Shown one piece after another: positions 10,563 to 23,562 of a DNA stretch of 64,000 nucleotides (the stretch's first letter is position 1; every line of letters begins with the position of its first letter). The notes beneath the pieces were generated by a model, which saw only the letters and a program-made list of their open reading frames with translations, ran no database searches and was not told the DNA's origin. The stretch is taken from the NCBI GenBank assembly GCA_038501785.1, contig JBAMJR010000006.1:3416001-3480000 (forward strand), in the 5' to 3' direction. A program made the position numbers and the translations under genes. This stretch comes from Myoxocephalus aenaeus (taxonomy: Eukaryota; Chordata; Actinopteri; Perciformes; Cottidae).

Positions 10563-12361
10563 TCATTCTTTGGCCAGGTGAACGCTGAAGCCTCCACAGC
10601 ATCTCCCAGCACTCGTGAGGAAGGGCCGCACAATGATGCCCAGCACAATGCTCCATAGGCTCTGCAGCCAGTGTGCCCCGATGAGGAGACAGTGGCTACA
10701 AGGACCAACAATCCTGGCATAGAAAGAAACACAACAATTACTAACAATAAATTATTTGACTTCCCCCAAAACCTTGATTATTTGACTTCCCCCAAAACCT
10801 TGATTATTTCTTAACTTCTAGGTTGAATCAGGATATGAAACCTTCTTCGTTATTTCCAACCAATTCACAGTTCCTCTTTTTCCACAGCAGAGCATACTAC
10901 CATCATGTAATTTAATAGACTTTGTTGTCGACATGTTTCATTTTTTATAATAGAATCAGAATTTCATTACCAATCGTTAAATGAACATTACACTGTTTAT
11001 GATATTCTTATGTTTTCCCAAACTACTGATTCACTTTTTCATTCAACTTTGCATTGTTTCATTACTGTTTTGTTTGTATCTAACAAGTTAGTATTGCTTA
11101 TGTTAAAACACACTTAAGAATCACTACTTTATCATAGTTTTTCCAAATCATTCTTCTTAAATCAAAAAGTCCTTTTACCCTCCTTGCATACTGATGTGTC
11201 CCCCTGTTGCTCTCTCAGATTCCTCTTTATCGATCACATACTTGAGACCAATCAAAGGTGTTTTTTTCCCACAATTTAGTTTAGCCCTTCCATAAAAAGC
11301 TGGATGACTCACAGGAGACAGATTCAGAACAGTCAGGTTTAGAGCAGCAGAGAGATATCCTGTCTTAACTTTATTATACGAGGGTCAAGCTAAACAAATA
11401 CTGGATCCTGCAAAAACCTGTTAAACTAATGCCATTTCCACCAGTCTCATTGCTAAACTAAGATGGTGAACATGGTAAGCCTTTTGCTTTCTACACATCC
11501 GCATGTTAACCCGGTCTTAGAGAGAGGGTTAGCACCGTAGCACAGCTACTGTACACTGACTTGTTTAGGGATGTCAGTGCGACAAATAAACTTTGATGAA
11601 CCTTCAAGTTATTGGATGAAGGCAGATGATGAGATGAAGAAGGTGAGAATATGTTGTTCCTTTATACTGTATGTGCAGAAACAACCAGGCAATAGCTAAA
11701 CCTACCAGATGTGGAGGCAGCTGAGGATGGCAAAGAGGAGACCAGAGATAATTGAAATGGGAATGGCCAGAAGCACGGTCACTACTCTGTAGATCCAAAC
11801 CCTAGACACCTCAAACAGGGCATGACTCCAGATCCACACTCTGTCCCCACTGCGCAATGACACCGGCTCAGCAATCACATCCTCAAACGTCACCTGGGGA
11901 CACAAAGAGAAAGTGGTGCTGATGCTACAGAGTTGAATTAACAATTTGTGTTGCTGTTGGATTTGATTCGATGTCCAAAAATGAATTTCATCCACCGGAG
12001 GGCAGCGCAATCAGCCAAACAGTCTCTTGGTTCTACACAGCAATGATTTAGTCAGCTAATTCACTGCATGTGACAAATGCACAATGGATCCATAAACAAA
12101 GTTGGTTAGTGCTCCTGCATGAGAATGCAATACCTTGAGACAGTCATTGATACCGCGGGGGTCCCGGACATTTATCAGAGGCTTGGTATCACTGATTTCG
12201 ACCATTGTGGATATATGAATGTCTTCCTCTTCTTCCAGAGAAGGATGGGCCCTCCAGAGAGTTTGAGGTTCCTCACCATTATCATAATCATCAGGGTCAC
12301 TAGAGTCCTCCAAGTCAATCTCTACTTCCTCTGAATCTTCCCCTTGTATCATGGTGTTCAT
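10563..12361 (-). CDS. CAV2-like caveolin (three coding exons)
   Basis: Structural protein of caveolae, inserted in the inner leaflet of the plasma membrane. Exons on the minus strand: 12361-12134, 11893-11706, 10713-10563; phases 0 and 2 close properly and give 188 residues. ATG 12361 is first in frame; a second ATG lies three codons on with a better context. The N-terminus is strongly acidic (DLEDSSDPDDYD). FEDVIAEP at 79-86 is the caveolin signature; VWIWSHALFEVS is the scaffolding region in CAV2 style; the intramembrane hairpin AIPISIISGLLFAILSCLHI follows; the C-terminal exon has LWSIVLGIIVRPFLTSAGRC, again like CAV2. It is about 26 residues longer than human CAV2, at the N-terminus. It sits just upstream of a caveolin-3 relic on the same strand, as CAV2 sits upstream of CAV1. 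I infer that it is a CAV2 paralogue of the CAV3/OXTR locus, not CAV2 itself. Confidence 0.9.
10714..11705 (-). other. Intron 2 of the CAV2-like gene
   Basis: GT-AG intron (GTAGGT...TGCCAG on the minus strand). It contains a 26-bp unit repeated in tandem at 10752-10803. Nothing else recognised. Confidence 0.6.
10752..10803. repeat. Tandem duplication, 26-bp unit x2
   Basis: A unit starting TTATTTGACTTCCCCC occurs twice head to tail with no mismatch, followed by a partial third start. Confidence 0.95.
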
Positions 12362-12831
12362 CCAAAGACGTGAAGAAAACACAATCCAGAGAGCAGAGTG
12401 CCTGTCACCAGCGTACAGCTCAGACTGAGGCCGCTGACCGGACCCCTCAGCTGGGATGTGTGGTTATATTGGGAACATTACGGTGCCCTGGATGGTATTT
12501 GCAGATGGTCTTTCAAGATCATTTTCCTGTGCTGTGGGAGGGATAGGAAGGACAGGGTGGGATATAAATACAGTACACATGGAGATGGCTCTGTATACAC
12601 CGATACACCCTACTGGGAATGCCATCACACAGACACATGCACGGACAACATGAGACAAATCTGCCCGCATGAGAGCAAATATAGAGTAAAAGTTTAGATA
12701 TTTAGTGATTTAGGGATTCTTGCATTACAAATTATAGTACGATACTTACAAAGAAGTCAAGGCAAATTTTCTCAAGAAACAGAAGGCACTGAACTTTATG
12801 GTTTTGACCCAATGGAGATTTCTTCATATTT

Positions 12832-12875
12832 TCTTTGGACCCTTTTCCAAATGTCTTTGGACCCTTTTCTAAATG
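12832..12875. repeat. Tandem duplication, 22-bp unit x2
   Basis: TCTTTGGACCCTTTTC plus CAAATG, repeated once with a single C/T difference. Confidence 0.95.
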
Positions 12876-13783
12876 TCAGATCCTCAGATTATCTCAATAG
12901 GACACTGCAAAATGATCACAACCAAACATCATGGAAAGCATTTCAAGCGAGTGATATGTCCTGATTTCTAAATAGTACAGTCATTCTAAATATCTAAGCC
13001 AATATTTGTCACTGTCACTTATATACTGTATATCTAACTTTTTTTGTTTAGTTTAGACATGTAACTTTAAATGGTGCTGCTTTAGAGATGCAGAATAAAG
13101 TGAAGGTATGAGACACTGAAGGCTTGTGAAAAATAGCATGCTCTGTGTAGAACGCTAACTCACTAACAACTAAAATCCATCTCTTAACTGTTTCTCAAAA
13201 CTGACTTCTTTATCCTAGAAAAAATCGTTTTATGGCTAGAATCCATGTTTTTGAGACTTTTCATCCTGTCTCTACATAAAACAGTTCGGTGTTCAACATT
13301 GAGGATCCTTTACTGTCTTGGTTTGCCCATTCAAGCTCACCAACAGCATTAATCAGATGTATTGCATGTTACCACAATATCCTCCTCTAGACCGAGTATG
13401 GAGAGCATTCTCAGGTCGCTGCACTCTTTCTGGTGTAAAGCATGTTTCGCAACATGCTTTTAAGAAGAAACAAATAACTTTCACCTCTAACAACCTTTGG
13501 ACCCATTAACCAGTCATCCTCTCTGCTATTAATAGGTCAGCTATGAATCCTCAGAGTTAGACATTATCGCTCAGCGACCCACCAGACCTTCATCACAAGG
13601 CCCTCTCACACTGCTCTCATCATCATCATCATCTTCACCACACAATGACCCAGTACAGAAGCTGGCAATGGGATAATCTGATAAAATAATGTAAATATAC
13701 AAAGTAACATATCCATCTGCAAAACTATTATAGTATCCTTCAAAACTAAAATTCCGTTGATTGATTATATGCTACATTCATTT

Positions 13784-13786
<3 letters not shown>

Positions 13787-13857
<71 letters not shown>
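13787..13857. repeat. (TA)n microsatellite
   Basis: Uninterrupted TA dinucleotides. Confidence 0.98.
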
Positions 13858-13859
<2 letters not shown>

Positions 13860-14849
13860 AAGAGTGTTACCTCTAAGAGAAACAAAAACATGGAAATGTT
13901 TCATAGATAGAACAATTACTGTACTTCACACATACGTAACGCATTGGACATCTGTTCGGAGTTGAGCATAAGTGAGCTATACGTCCCTAGATCTATAGCT
14001 ACGATGAGTACAATCTCCATGGTAATGACAATGTCTGCCTGCTGGATGAAGACAGAGAGAGAACACAGTGTATTGATGACGGAGAGTTTCCTGTGTCTGT
14101 GCCGGAGACGATGGTATGCTAATGGTCTCCACACCTCACCAGATGGGGTTTGTTTGTGGCCGTGGCTACACAGGTGAGGTCAGCGGAGAGTGTGAGTGTG
14201 TTTGTGTAGGTGTGTAGGTGTGTGTGTGTGCGTGTGTAGGTGTGTGTGCGTGTGAGTGTGAGTGTGAGTAGAGAGAGAGGGAGAGGGAGAGGGAGAAGAA
14301 CGAAAAATAGAGGAGAGGAGAAATAATTATTTTCTAGCTCATTGTACCCTATGGTTCAGGATTAATTTGACAATAAATAAAAATTACTATGAGGGCACTT
14401 CATTTAAGACAAAATATACATGCAATGTTTGTTCATTGTATTATTAATATCGCATGTTTTGTATCATATTTGTATAATATATGACAAGTATAGGCATCAT
14501 TCAAAGATGTACAGACACATGTTAATCAATCATATGATTACATTATTACATTATATATGATGACATGAATTTAACCCCAGCCACAGTTCTAACCCTCTGT
14601 TCAGACAGAAGCAGCTTATTTGGGGCATGAAGGAGGTCAGACAGCGTTCCTGCTCAGCACCTGTCAGTCCAGCTGCTTTCAGTACAATAGGTCAGACTGA
14701 TTATTTGTCATGTCTATTTAACAACGCAATCGCCTATTCAGTGCTTCCCATCTAACACCACAAAAGAGAAGAAAAAACACTGGGAAAACTTCTATTTTTA
14801 ACACTGGATTATCTGCACAAAATACTCCTCATGCGCTTCTTATCTAACT

Positions 14850-14905
14850 AAGAAGCGTATTTCCCAACATGTCGAACTCTTCCTTTAAGGAGGGTTTTTC
14901 ACAGA
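14850..14905 (+). repeat. End fragment of a dispersed fish repeat
   Basis: AAGCGTATTTCCCAACATGT followed by CGAACTCTTCCTTTAA is the terminal segment of a common teleost repeat, of which a longer copy lies at about 49228-49660. Confidence 0.5.
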
Positions 14906-14961
14906 GCCTGTAATATGCACACATGTCTCATCCTGGCTGTGGCCCCTTAATTGGTTTACAA

Positions 14962-14995
14962 TACACTGAGTACACTGAGTACACTGAGTACACTG
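14962..14995. repeat. 9-bp minisatellite (TACACTGAG)n
   Basis: Three full units and a partial fourth. Confidence 0.95.
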
Positions 14996-16060
14996 TACTG
15001 CATGAAGCTCTATGACGATGGCTGTCAGCTGTCATGTTATATGTGTGTATGCAGTTCTGAGGGAAGTCGTGCTGTGACTGTTTAAGGAAGGTTTGATGAA
15101 ATAATGTGGCTCCCTCTGTTAGACAGCACCATCAATCACACCTCATCCCTTTGATTCTTCAGGAGTGTTCTCTCTTAATCACTGTCAAACAGACAGAGTA
15201 CAGCACACAGAAGAACATTGGGTCTTTTCAGATTTACCATTAAGGACAGCCAACTAACGAACTACACTCGGCTGAGCCCGAGCCATGAATTCTCATTTTC
15301 TATAGAGAGTGGGCTCGTGTTTGATCTACAATGAATCTGCTTTGCTAAAGAGGTGTACGGCTGATTTGATTGTCTTGATTTAATAAAAGCATCCAGTGAG
15401 ATGGGAGGTCCTTCACTTTAATTTGCAACTTATGAAGACAGCTCAGGCTTGAATATTCATGAGACCGAAAAGCACACTTTGGATGCTGGGTGATGAGACA
15501 GGCAGTCAGCTGTATTTTGTATATCATTGTATTACATACAGTACAGTTTGTTTCTCTTTCTGAGAAAAGAAGGGGCCAAAACTTGATTGATGTGATTGAG
15601 TATATCTTGGCTCTTTTTTGAGTTTATGGATTTCTTTCCAAAAACTGTGATTTGTATTTTTGTAACACTTAATCCTTAACATTCAGCTTTTTAAATATAT
15701 AGTAGTTTTAATGGTGCAAAGATCATTCACACTGTCTCATTGAAGCTGTAATATTTGCACTGAATACAATATTTAAAACCCAAGATTATGTTTTAATGGT
15801 TGCACCACTCCATTAAATAAAATGTTGTGTGTATCAAACATAAGGTTAAGTAATACACACCAATCCCAGCTGTGGTACAGCTGTCTCTTTGTAAGGCATG
15901 GGTACTTTTATGCTTTTGTATGTAATTTATTCTATTTAATGTCCTGTCTTATCTGATTGATTGATTGATTGATATACACATATACCCCCAGAAATCTGCC
16001 AGACTTTTGGTATTTTTGCAAAGTTTTGGAACTTTAAAACAATTCAAAATGAAGCTCTGC

Positions 16061-16061
<1 letters not shown>

Positions 16062-16131
<70 letters not shown>
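16062..16131. repeat. (GT)n microsatellite
   Basis: Uninterrupted GT run ending in GCGTGC. Confidence 0.98.
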
Positions 16132-16135
<4 letters not shown>

Positions 16136-16409
16136 CACAGCATCTGTTTGTGTATAACAAACCTCCATGCAGGTGTCATATTATATTTGCACAATTGATG
16201 TGTGTACATCCCTGCTGGTTTCTTGTTTTATTATGTTAGCTTTGATGACACTATTTGGCTGTACTTGTTATACAACTTGCATTGTTACAGTAAACTCTGC
16301 AGCACGTACATGAGTTTACAGCTAGGAACCATTAAGTAAAATGTGTTATCTTGCTTTTTTAACATGTCCGGATATCTATCAAATTATTGTGTTTCAGTTT
16401 CAGTTGTGT

Positions 16410-16412
<3 letters not shown>

Positions 16413-16462
<50 letters not shown>
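16413..16462. repeat. (GT)n microsatellite
   Basis: Uninterrupted GT run 280 bp from the previous one, in the same orientation. Confidence 0.97.
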
Positions 16463-16464
<2 letters not shown>

Positions 16465-18131
16465 ATGTATTTTATTCTGTCTTTCAGTGCAGTCTTATAT
16501 AGTTGACACTGTCCCTCTTCACTGACATTAAAGCAGGGTTATTCTTACATGTTTACTGATTTATGTTTATATCTCTTGATGGTGTTTACAGGGTTGATTA
16601 AAATGCGATAATATCCCTTAAGTCTAATCCGTGAAAAGCTGCAAAATATTCACAACAGATAGATCAACATTTCATCATCTAACTGCCTTGAAGAATATTA
16701 ATGATCAAATATAGTTTAACAAGAGAAACATACCATTCTTTAATGTTTACAGTGTTTGACAAGTCGTCGTCAAAGATACATATTTAGAAATATAAATAGT
16801 TGTTGATCTGCCAGTGTACACATATTAAGAGGGTATTAGAGCCAACCCCTTCACCTGTTATGAAATGAAATGGCGTTATCTCTTTCTATAATCACGTGTT
16901 GACTGGGTTCAGTCTTAGTCACAGGCTTTTCATAAATAGACACACAGACGACACGGAGGTCAGGACCGAGAGAGTCTGCACATTAATAAAATGTCAAACA
17001 TACACAGAATTATTGTATTGCTAATGCAGATGTCTTCTTTTAGTGTTTTTTGTGATCAGAGAGAGATACGAATTTCTCTTTTACATTTGAAAGCATTTCG
17101 CTGGATACACATCTCCAACGTGACTTCCAGAAAGTGAACTTAAGGATACTTTGACAAATTGACAGGACACATGGCTTTTAATGTGGAGGCTGACTGTTGA
17201 TCTCGTGGTTACGGTTGGATCACAAGGCTGCCCATGCAAAATTAATGATTATAAATGAACAACATGTCGTGAATAATTTTCTGCTGTCATATAATACAAA
17301 GTTATTGATGAAAATAACCCCATTTATCAGACCAGTCTGTTTAGAAGGCCTACAGACTGTTCGATGCACAATTAATATGTACTGTCCGATAAAATGCTTA
17401 CTTGCTAAGATCTACATAAATGATGAAAGTAACCAGTGTTTATTTGCACATTTAAAGCAAAAAGAAACAATACATGTTTGAACAAAACGTGATGTCTCTT
17501 CTGAAAGTACAATAAATAAAGTTCACACAAATTCCTGCAACATAAATACAACATAACAACACTGAATAAGTTGTACAAAGAATATTGCTGCTATGTTGAT
17601 AACTCGTAAAAACAGGAAGTCTTAAGAACTTATGAAAGATGAATGACAGTTCTCCCATCCTCCCATCCTCATTATAAATCCTTCATTTCTGAGAAAGTAT
17701 TTACCTGTAGATTTGTATACATTGTCATGAATTACTTTTCAAGTAGTATCTGATATGTGTGCATTACCTTTTTATAAAAGAAATGTAATGAATGATGGTG
17801 ATTACAAAAAAAAGAAGTAACTTTGTGTTAGTAGCTAGTAATAACAAAGTGTTCCTTATACGATTAGTAACTTACCTGTCCTAGTTTAACCACAAATACA
17901 ATAAAAAACAATTGAAGAAACAGTGTCCATATAGCTTTCAGTTATGTTTCTGAGTGTAATCTTTATAAAAGGAAAAAAGTGTGTCAAGTTTCATAAACAA
18001 TTCATTTCTTAATGCTGTATCAAATACAGTTAACAGACATATTGCAGTCATTAAGTACCAGATCACTTGTTATTGTGTAGCTGTGATAGTCCTGCAGGAT
18101 ACTAATGCTGTGGCACAACAGTGAGGTATAT

Positions 18132-19412
18132 CTAACTGAACTCTTCCGGGATCTGTCCTGGTAACCTGAAACCAGTCTGCCCAGTTTGATCCAGAGTGCT
18201 TCTAGGACTGGATGTGGCAAAGCTTGCACGTGTCTCGACTGTGCAGCTGGTCCGATGGAGGAACTGCAGGAAGTTCTCATTGCCTGAGCCCTCATGGCTG
18301 GAGACAGCTAGCTCCACTGGCCGAGCCGAGTAGCAGCGCCTCAGCTTACAAAGTTCCTCCCTGATCTGCCGGTTAAGAAGCCCATAAAAAAATGGGTTGA
18401 TAGCGAAGGAGGAGTATGCCAGCCAGATGACTGTTTCCTCCAAGTCATCAGGAGCTTTGGATGTCGCGTCTAGCATCAGATATAGGTGAAAGGCAAAGTA
18501 AGGCAGCCAGCAGATCAGAAACTGGCCAACAATAACCACCAGCGTGAGAGCAGCTTTACCTCCCCCAAAAGGCCGGTCACGCATAATCCTACGTGGGGTG
18601 TTGCGGGTTGTGATGATGGTAGTCTGGCTGTTTATGGAGTCAGAGCGATGCTTCACTTGACTGTTTGTCCACAAGGGCAGGGGTCCGTGCTGGCGGGCAG
18701 CCACACGGGCCACCTTGTACACATTACAGTAGACGGCAAAAATCACAACAGCAGGTAGGCAGAAACAAAAAACACTAAAGAACACAGAGAAGACTCGTCT
18801 GTGGCCACTTTGGCTCCAGTACAGCGAGCAGTGTGCGGCACTGATGGAGCTCAGGCTGCCGTAGGACGGCCACCCGAACACGGTGGCCAACCCCAGCACG
18901 GCAGAGGCCACCCACACCATCACTATCACGGCTGCAGTCAGTTTCAGCGTCATCTTGACCTCATAGCGCATGGGGTGGACGATGTAGTAGTAGCGCTCCA
19001 CACTGATGGCTGTGATGGTGAAGATGGAGGCCGCCATGAGGATTACATTGAGGAAGACGTAGACCTGGCACTCCAGTACCGTGAACACCACACCAGTAAA
19101 GTACAGAGAGCTGGACACAATCCCAAGAGGCATGAGCAAGATGGCAGACAGCAGGTCCACCGCACACAGGTGGCATACAAAGGCGAATTTTCTGAGATGG
19201 GGTGCTTTTACGACAACAACCAGAACAGCAGTGTTGGCTAGAAGTGCCAGAATATTCAGGGTCACCATGAAAAATATCCCTGCCAGGTCCTTGAAGCGTG
19301 TCTGCGGGTTGTGAAGGGTGCCCAGCTGTCTGCTGGGAGCTGAAGGCATCGGAGCCCAAACAGCGGCGCTGTCATTGTACTGAGAGTTCAGAAATAAACT
19401 GTTTTCCTCCAT
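18132..19412 (-). CDS. gpr62: Orphan class A GPCR, GPR61/GPR62 type
   Basis: Single-exon gene encoding a 426-residue seven-helix receptor, amine-receptor-like and orphan; mammalian GPR61/62 signal constitutively. ATG 19412 has A at -3 and G at +4. Visible: N60 in TM1, HLCAVDLL in TM2, likely disulfide C115-C195, ERY (139-141) followed by YYIVHPMRYEV, which is diagnostic for GPR61/62, FGGGKAA before TM6, CWLP (301-304), and NPFFYG (339-344) for NPxxY. The third loop has VARVAARQHGPLP and the tail has FLQFL and FRLPGQIPEE, both shared with GPR61. Sequence alone is closer to GPR61, because human GPR62 is highly diverged and lost the tail. I chose gpr62 because human GPR62 sits with RRP9 and GRM2 on 3p21, both present here. 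The GPR61/62 family call is firm; the paralogue call rests on synteny. Confidence 0.88.
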   Translation of the reverse strand: MEENSLFLNSQYNDSAAVWAPMPSAPSRQLGTLHNPQTRFKDLAGIFFMVTLNILALLANTAVLVVVVKAPHLRKFAFVCHLCAVDLLSAILLMPLGIVSSSLYFTGVVFTVLECQVYVFLNVILMAASIFTITAISVERYYYIVHPMRYEVKMTLKLTAAVIVMVWVASAVLGLATVFGWPSYGSLSSISAAHCSLYWSQSGHRRVFSVFFSVFCFCLPAVVIFAVYCNVYKVARVAARQHGPLPLWTNSQVKHRSDSINSQTTIITTRNTPRRIMRDRPFGGGKAALTLVVIVGQFLICWLPYFAFHLYLMLDATSKAPDDLEETVIWLAYSSFAINPFFYGLLNRQIREELCKLRRCYSARPVELAVSSHEGSGNENFLQFLHRTSCTVETRASFATSSPRSTLDQTGQTGFRLPGQIPEEFS

Positions 19413-22400
19413 GATTCATAGTAAAGGTTTCAAAGTAAAAGTACACATCTGTATTCCAGACTCCCCCATTGTTCAGTAATGAGCCCGAAGAATCCTTTCG
19501 AAATCAAATGAAATACTCTTCACTCCTGTGTTGGACAAAATAAAGTCCATTAAAACATTAACAGTTATGGCAAATCATGTTCAATAAAGACTACATTTAA
19601 TCTTTAAACCTGCAGTAATTAGAGGAAACCAGCAGTTAACACAACACTGATATATTACCTTTTGAGTTGATATGGTTAACATGTAAACAGATTCCTGACA
19701 AACAGCAGATTACTCAAGCAATTTAGTATTGCACTTCTATAACGTGAGGGGCCTCATGACACACTGAGTTTAAAAGAATAGTACGAATCAAAGCAGTTAA
19801 AATAGCGTGACTTTAAGCTCCAAAAATATTGGCTCTTACATTTCCCATAATGTCCACATCTTTCAAACTCTGTAACTGCAGTTTAAATGCAGGCATTAAT
19901 GAACCTTGATGACATCACTGTTGTATCATAAGGATTGACAAGACTCCTTCGGAGCCACAGAAGACAGTATTCAGTTTGTTTGTTTGTTTGTTCAGGCTGA
20001 GTAGGACAAACCATGACAAGTCAACTGATCTGTTGGTGTATAACTAGTGGAGCTCCCTTTTAAGCCTGTCCCTTTCATTGGTACTTGTAAAGCTAGGAGG
20101 ACCCAAACAGATGTTCATAATTGAATACAGTAAAGACACATTACAGGCACTACTGAATCCCCATTTTATTCCTTAAAACGTATCCCACAAAAAGCACTTG
20201 AAATAATTGGTAAATATAAACTTCCAGAAATCCTCACTGCAGCCTCATAACCTTCAAGAGAACACACGCATGCATACACACCATATTGTAAAGTTATGAC
20301 TATTTGGGAGAATATTTAAGAAGGGATGCTCTCTAGTGAGGGAAGGACATAATCAATCGGAATAATTCATGCAAGACACCCTGTCTCTCCTCCACCCGTC
20401 CCCATCCTTTTGAAATGACAGATAATGAGTGTGCTTGTTTTATCCCAGCTGCGGGGAAGTGGCTGCATTGATTAGTATGTGTTCAGTGTCACCCTGCACC
20501 GCACCATCAAAGAGGAAACCTCTTACCAAGGCAGGTTTGACCCGCGGTCACTACAGTTGAGAAAAAACAACCAGAAAGCATTGCCTGAATATACAAGTAT
20601 GTGTTTACTGCACATTTTAATCAAACAAAATGCAAAAACTGAATTTCAAACATGATCTCCAAATTGTTGCTTTTGCAGCTTTTCTTCCCTCTGTAGTATC
20701 TTTAATGTTCCTCTCCATACGTGGATTTACCATCTTGTGCTGCTGATCCTAATCAGGTGTAAAACGTATGACTGTGGAGGAAGCTGTGTCCTAAATACAT
20801 GTTCTCACTCCCTGCCAGTGATCCACTGATGCTGTAATCTTCTTTGGTGGAAAGCTATTGGCATGCAATGTTTGCAGTGAGATTCATCCCCAGGAGAAGC
20901 ACGAGTACATGTACATTCTCATGCATATTATGTAAGGGTGCCCTCCTTTTTCATCATGTTGGACCACCAGTTGCACAACTGCATGCTTTTTTTAAACCCA
21001 CATTTTACTCCTGAGGAGGAGGATCACTTAGCCAGCCACCAGTCATTTTCAGTTTATTTAGTTCTCTAAAACCTTTTCTAATCATTAATTCAACAGAGAA
21101 ACATGCTTTGCATTTAGTATAGGCTGCAGTTCTTCTGGTACTATATACATTATAATGAGGATGAGGGAATTATGCAGTCTTTTGATCCCTCACAAATCCA
21201 TGTTACAGAGTGTTTTGCCATGCAGAGAAACCCCATAATTCCACCCTTGGTCAATAACCAATTGCAATGCAAAAAAAGTATATATTCAAAATAATAACTA
21301 TTGATTTTCTTATCAAAATATTAACATATATTATGTATTAAATATCTAAACATTTTCAGTGACTAAATGTGCTATTATAAAGAAAAACATTAACAAAATT
21401 AGTTTCAGATGTAATTTAAATTAAATATATTGAAATGTGTTTTGTATTACTCTCTGGCATAATTGGCCTCATTGAGGAATAAATTACAAAAAAATCATAT
21501 TTGTGAATTGCAGTAGATTTCCATTACTGTATTCAGCAATATGTTGATGTAATGGTGATATTGTAATAGTATAGTCCATCATATTCCACCAAAGACCTCA
21601 AAGTTAAACGATATTTAGCAATAGACCACAGACACAATGTGAGAAATTATTTAAGGCTTGTCTGCAAAAACATGCAATCTCCACCCATGTGTGAAGACTT
21701 TGTTTATCCGGTTTGTCATTTTCAAAACCAACAGAAATCATTTAATATATTTTTAGATACTACTGATTTATATAATAATTTACCCCGGAGGGTTACCAAA
21801 TGTCTTAGGGCTCTTGTGTTAATAATAATAGATTACAGTTTCACAATCGTTATAAACTAATTCGTCTAAATTTCACCCGACTGCAATTTGTCAGGAAAAA
21901 TCAATGATTTGTAACATTGACCTTACATTTTGTTGACTCAAAAAACTTATCTCAGTCTTTTCCTCAGCCTCAGATTTATATAATAGAGAAATTATGAATA
22001 AGAAATGCTACAGAACTAAACATCTCAAGAATTTGGAGCGATAATATTACAGGAAAAACATTGAAGAGCCTATTATATTTATTTAATTATCAAATGCACT
22101 TACTATTTGTATTAACATTTGTATTCCTTGTAACGCCATAACTACTTAATGGCAAAAGAACAACTCTTACATTTTGAAAACTGGCTGTAGTTCCTCCAAC
22201 AAGTTTTGTAAAGTTAAGTACTTCCAAATCATGGCGATGACTCTTCCCTGAATCATTTAAAAGCATCAAACTCAGCATTCAGGTGTTGTCTTCAGGTGTA
22301 TAAAAGGAGCTGTTCAAAAACTGTGGAGAAATGGTAGCTTTCCCCAAAGAAACAGACATACAAGCCCTGCTAATAGACCCCAGGGAGTTTCACACTGACA

Positions 22401-22578
22401 GAGAGGTGATGTGCTGTGTCCACTGAGACAGCACAGCTGGTTGAGCAAAAGGAGGGGGGAGGAGCCAGCAATTGGTGATTGTTCAAATCACATCTTTCAA
22501 GACAACATGACTATCAAACTGCCACCCGCTGACATTAAGCATCCCTCTCTCACACTCCCTCTATCACACTCACACTCA

Positions 22579-22614
<36 letters not shown>

Positions 22615-22979
22615 CATCAGTCAGTATGTGGCAGTGACTGTCACACACTGTCCACTATGCCTCCATCTTTACAGATGTTCCTCTATTCTTCCCTCCAGAG
22701 CTTCTGAGAGAAGAATCTATTCACCAATTTACAACTATTGTATCATCTTATTTCTTGATTTTTTTTTTTTCTCCAAGGAACAGAAACCTTTCATTCTTAA
22801 CAGCTGTAGTTTTTTGAGAGTTGATCGTCGCTTGCGGATAAGCATGAAACGGGGCTCAGCGCTGACATCTGTTGGTTGCTGGGAAAACAAAAATCCAAAA
22901 GCGCAGAGAATACTTAACGGAGCTGATGTTGGAAAGGGTCCAAGTTCAGAAGATAACAGAAGAATAACAGTTCCAAAAG
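19413..22979. other. Intergenic stretch between gpr62 and the BEN-domain gene
   Basis: No supported coding exon. It contains a GTTT-repeat near 19978-19992, a (CA)n tract at 22580-22609 and short AT-rich runs. The gpr62 promoter/5'UTR should lie just above 19412; no motif was identified. Confidence 0.5.
22580..22609. repeat. (CA)n microsatellite
   Basis: Short CA run. Confidence 0.95.
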
Positions 22980-23004
22980 TTTATTGTCCCTTACGTAGTT
23001 TATT
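22980..23004 (-). terminator. Possible poly(A) signals of the BEN-domain gene
   Basis: Two AATAAA hexamers on the minus strand (TTTATT at 22980-22985 and 22999-23004), about 560 nt past the BEN-gene stop. Position fits, but usage is inferred. Confidence 0.4.
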
Positions 23005-23562
23005 ACAACAAACAGACAAGTGACAGAATTTTTGGAAACAAGATAAAATATCACTTGCAGCAACTGCAAAAAAAAAAAAAAAAAAAAAATCTAGAAGCAC
23101 AGGATAACTTGGAGTACAGTTTGTTATGAACAGGGTACAAATAGCACCCTTATTATTTTACATTTTTAAATGTCCTACTTTCAAAAACACACAAAGGCCA
23201 GCTGATTGAAAAGTTGAACCAGTACAAATGTTTGACAAAGGCCCACTTCACAGAAGATTTTGACAGCCACTTACTACCTTAAATTAAATTAAAACACTTG
23301 GTAGTTTTGACCACCGACAATTACACGCAACATTTCATAGTGCTGTCCAATGTATTGTTTGTGTCATCAGATTAAACTTTACACACACACACCAGACAAC
23401 TGTAAAAAATGAATTCTAAAAAGGTGTTGTTAAAATAGCTACCTTCAAGCACTAGATTTCAATACCGAATAAACTACAGGTGGATTAAAAAGGCAACCTG
23501 TCACACATTTCTATCAGATAATGAAAAACTGGTGACCAACAGATGAAGGCAGACTCAAAAAA

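Larger units (their letters stand above)
12362..18131. other. Intergenic stretch between the caveolin locus and gpr62
   Basis: 5.8 kb without a supported gene. It holds a 22-bp tandem duplication (12832-12875), a (TA)n tract (13787-13857), a GT-rich and GA-rich patch (14180-14300), a fragment of a dispersed repeat (about 14850-14905), a 9-bp tandem repeat (14962-14995) and two (GT)n tracts (16062-16131, 16413-16462). The part nearest 18131 is presumably gpr62 3'UTR. Confidence 0.5.

Noticed and set aside
13916..14177. Minus-strand frame with MEIVLIVAIDLGTYSS, resembling the first phosphate-binding motif of HSPA12-like ATPases
   Set aside because: Only one short motif matches; the following residues do not continue the family pattern, and no neighbouring exons with the second motif were found.
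18801..19241. 146-codon plus-strand open frame rich in His and Gln
   Set aside because: Antisense shadow of the gpr62 coding sequence.
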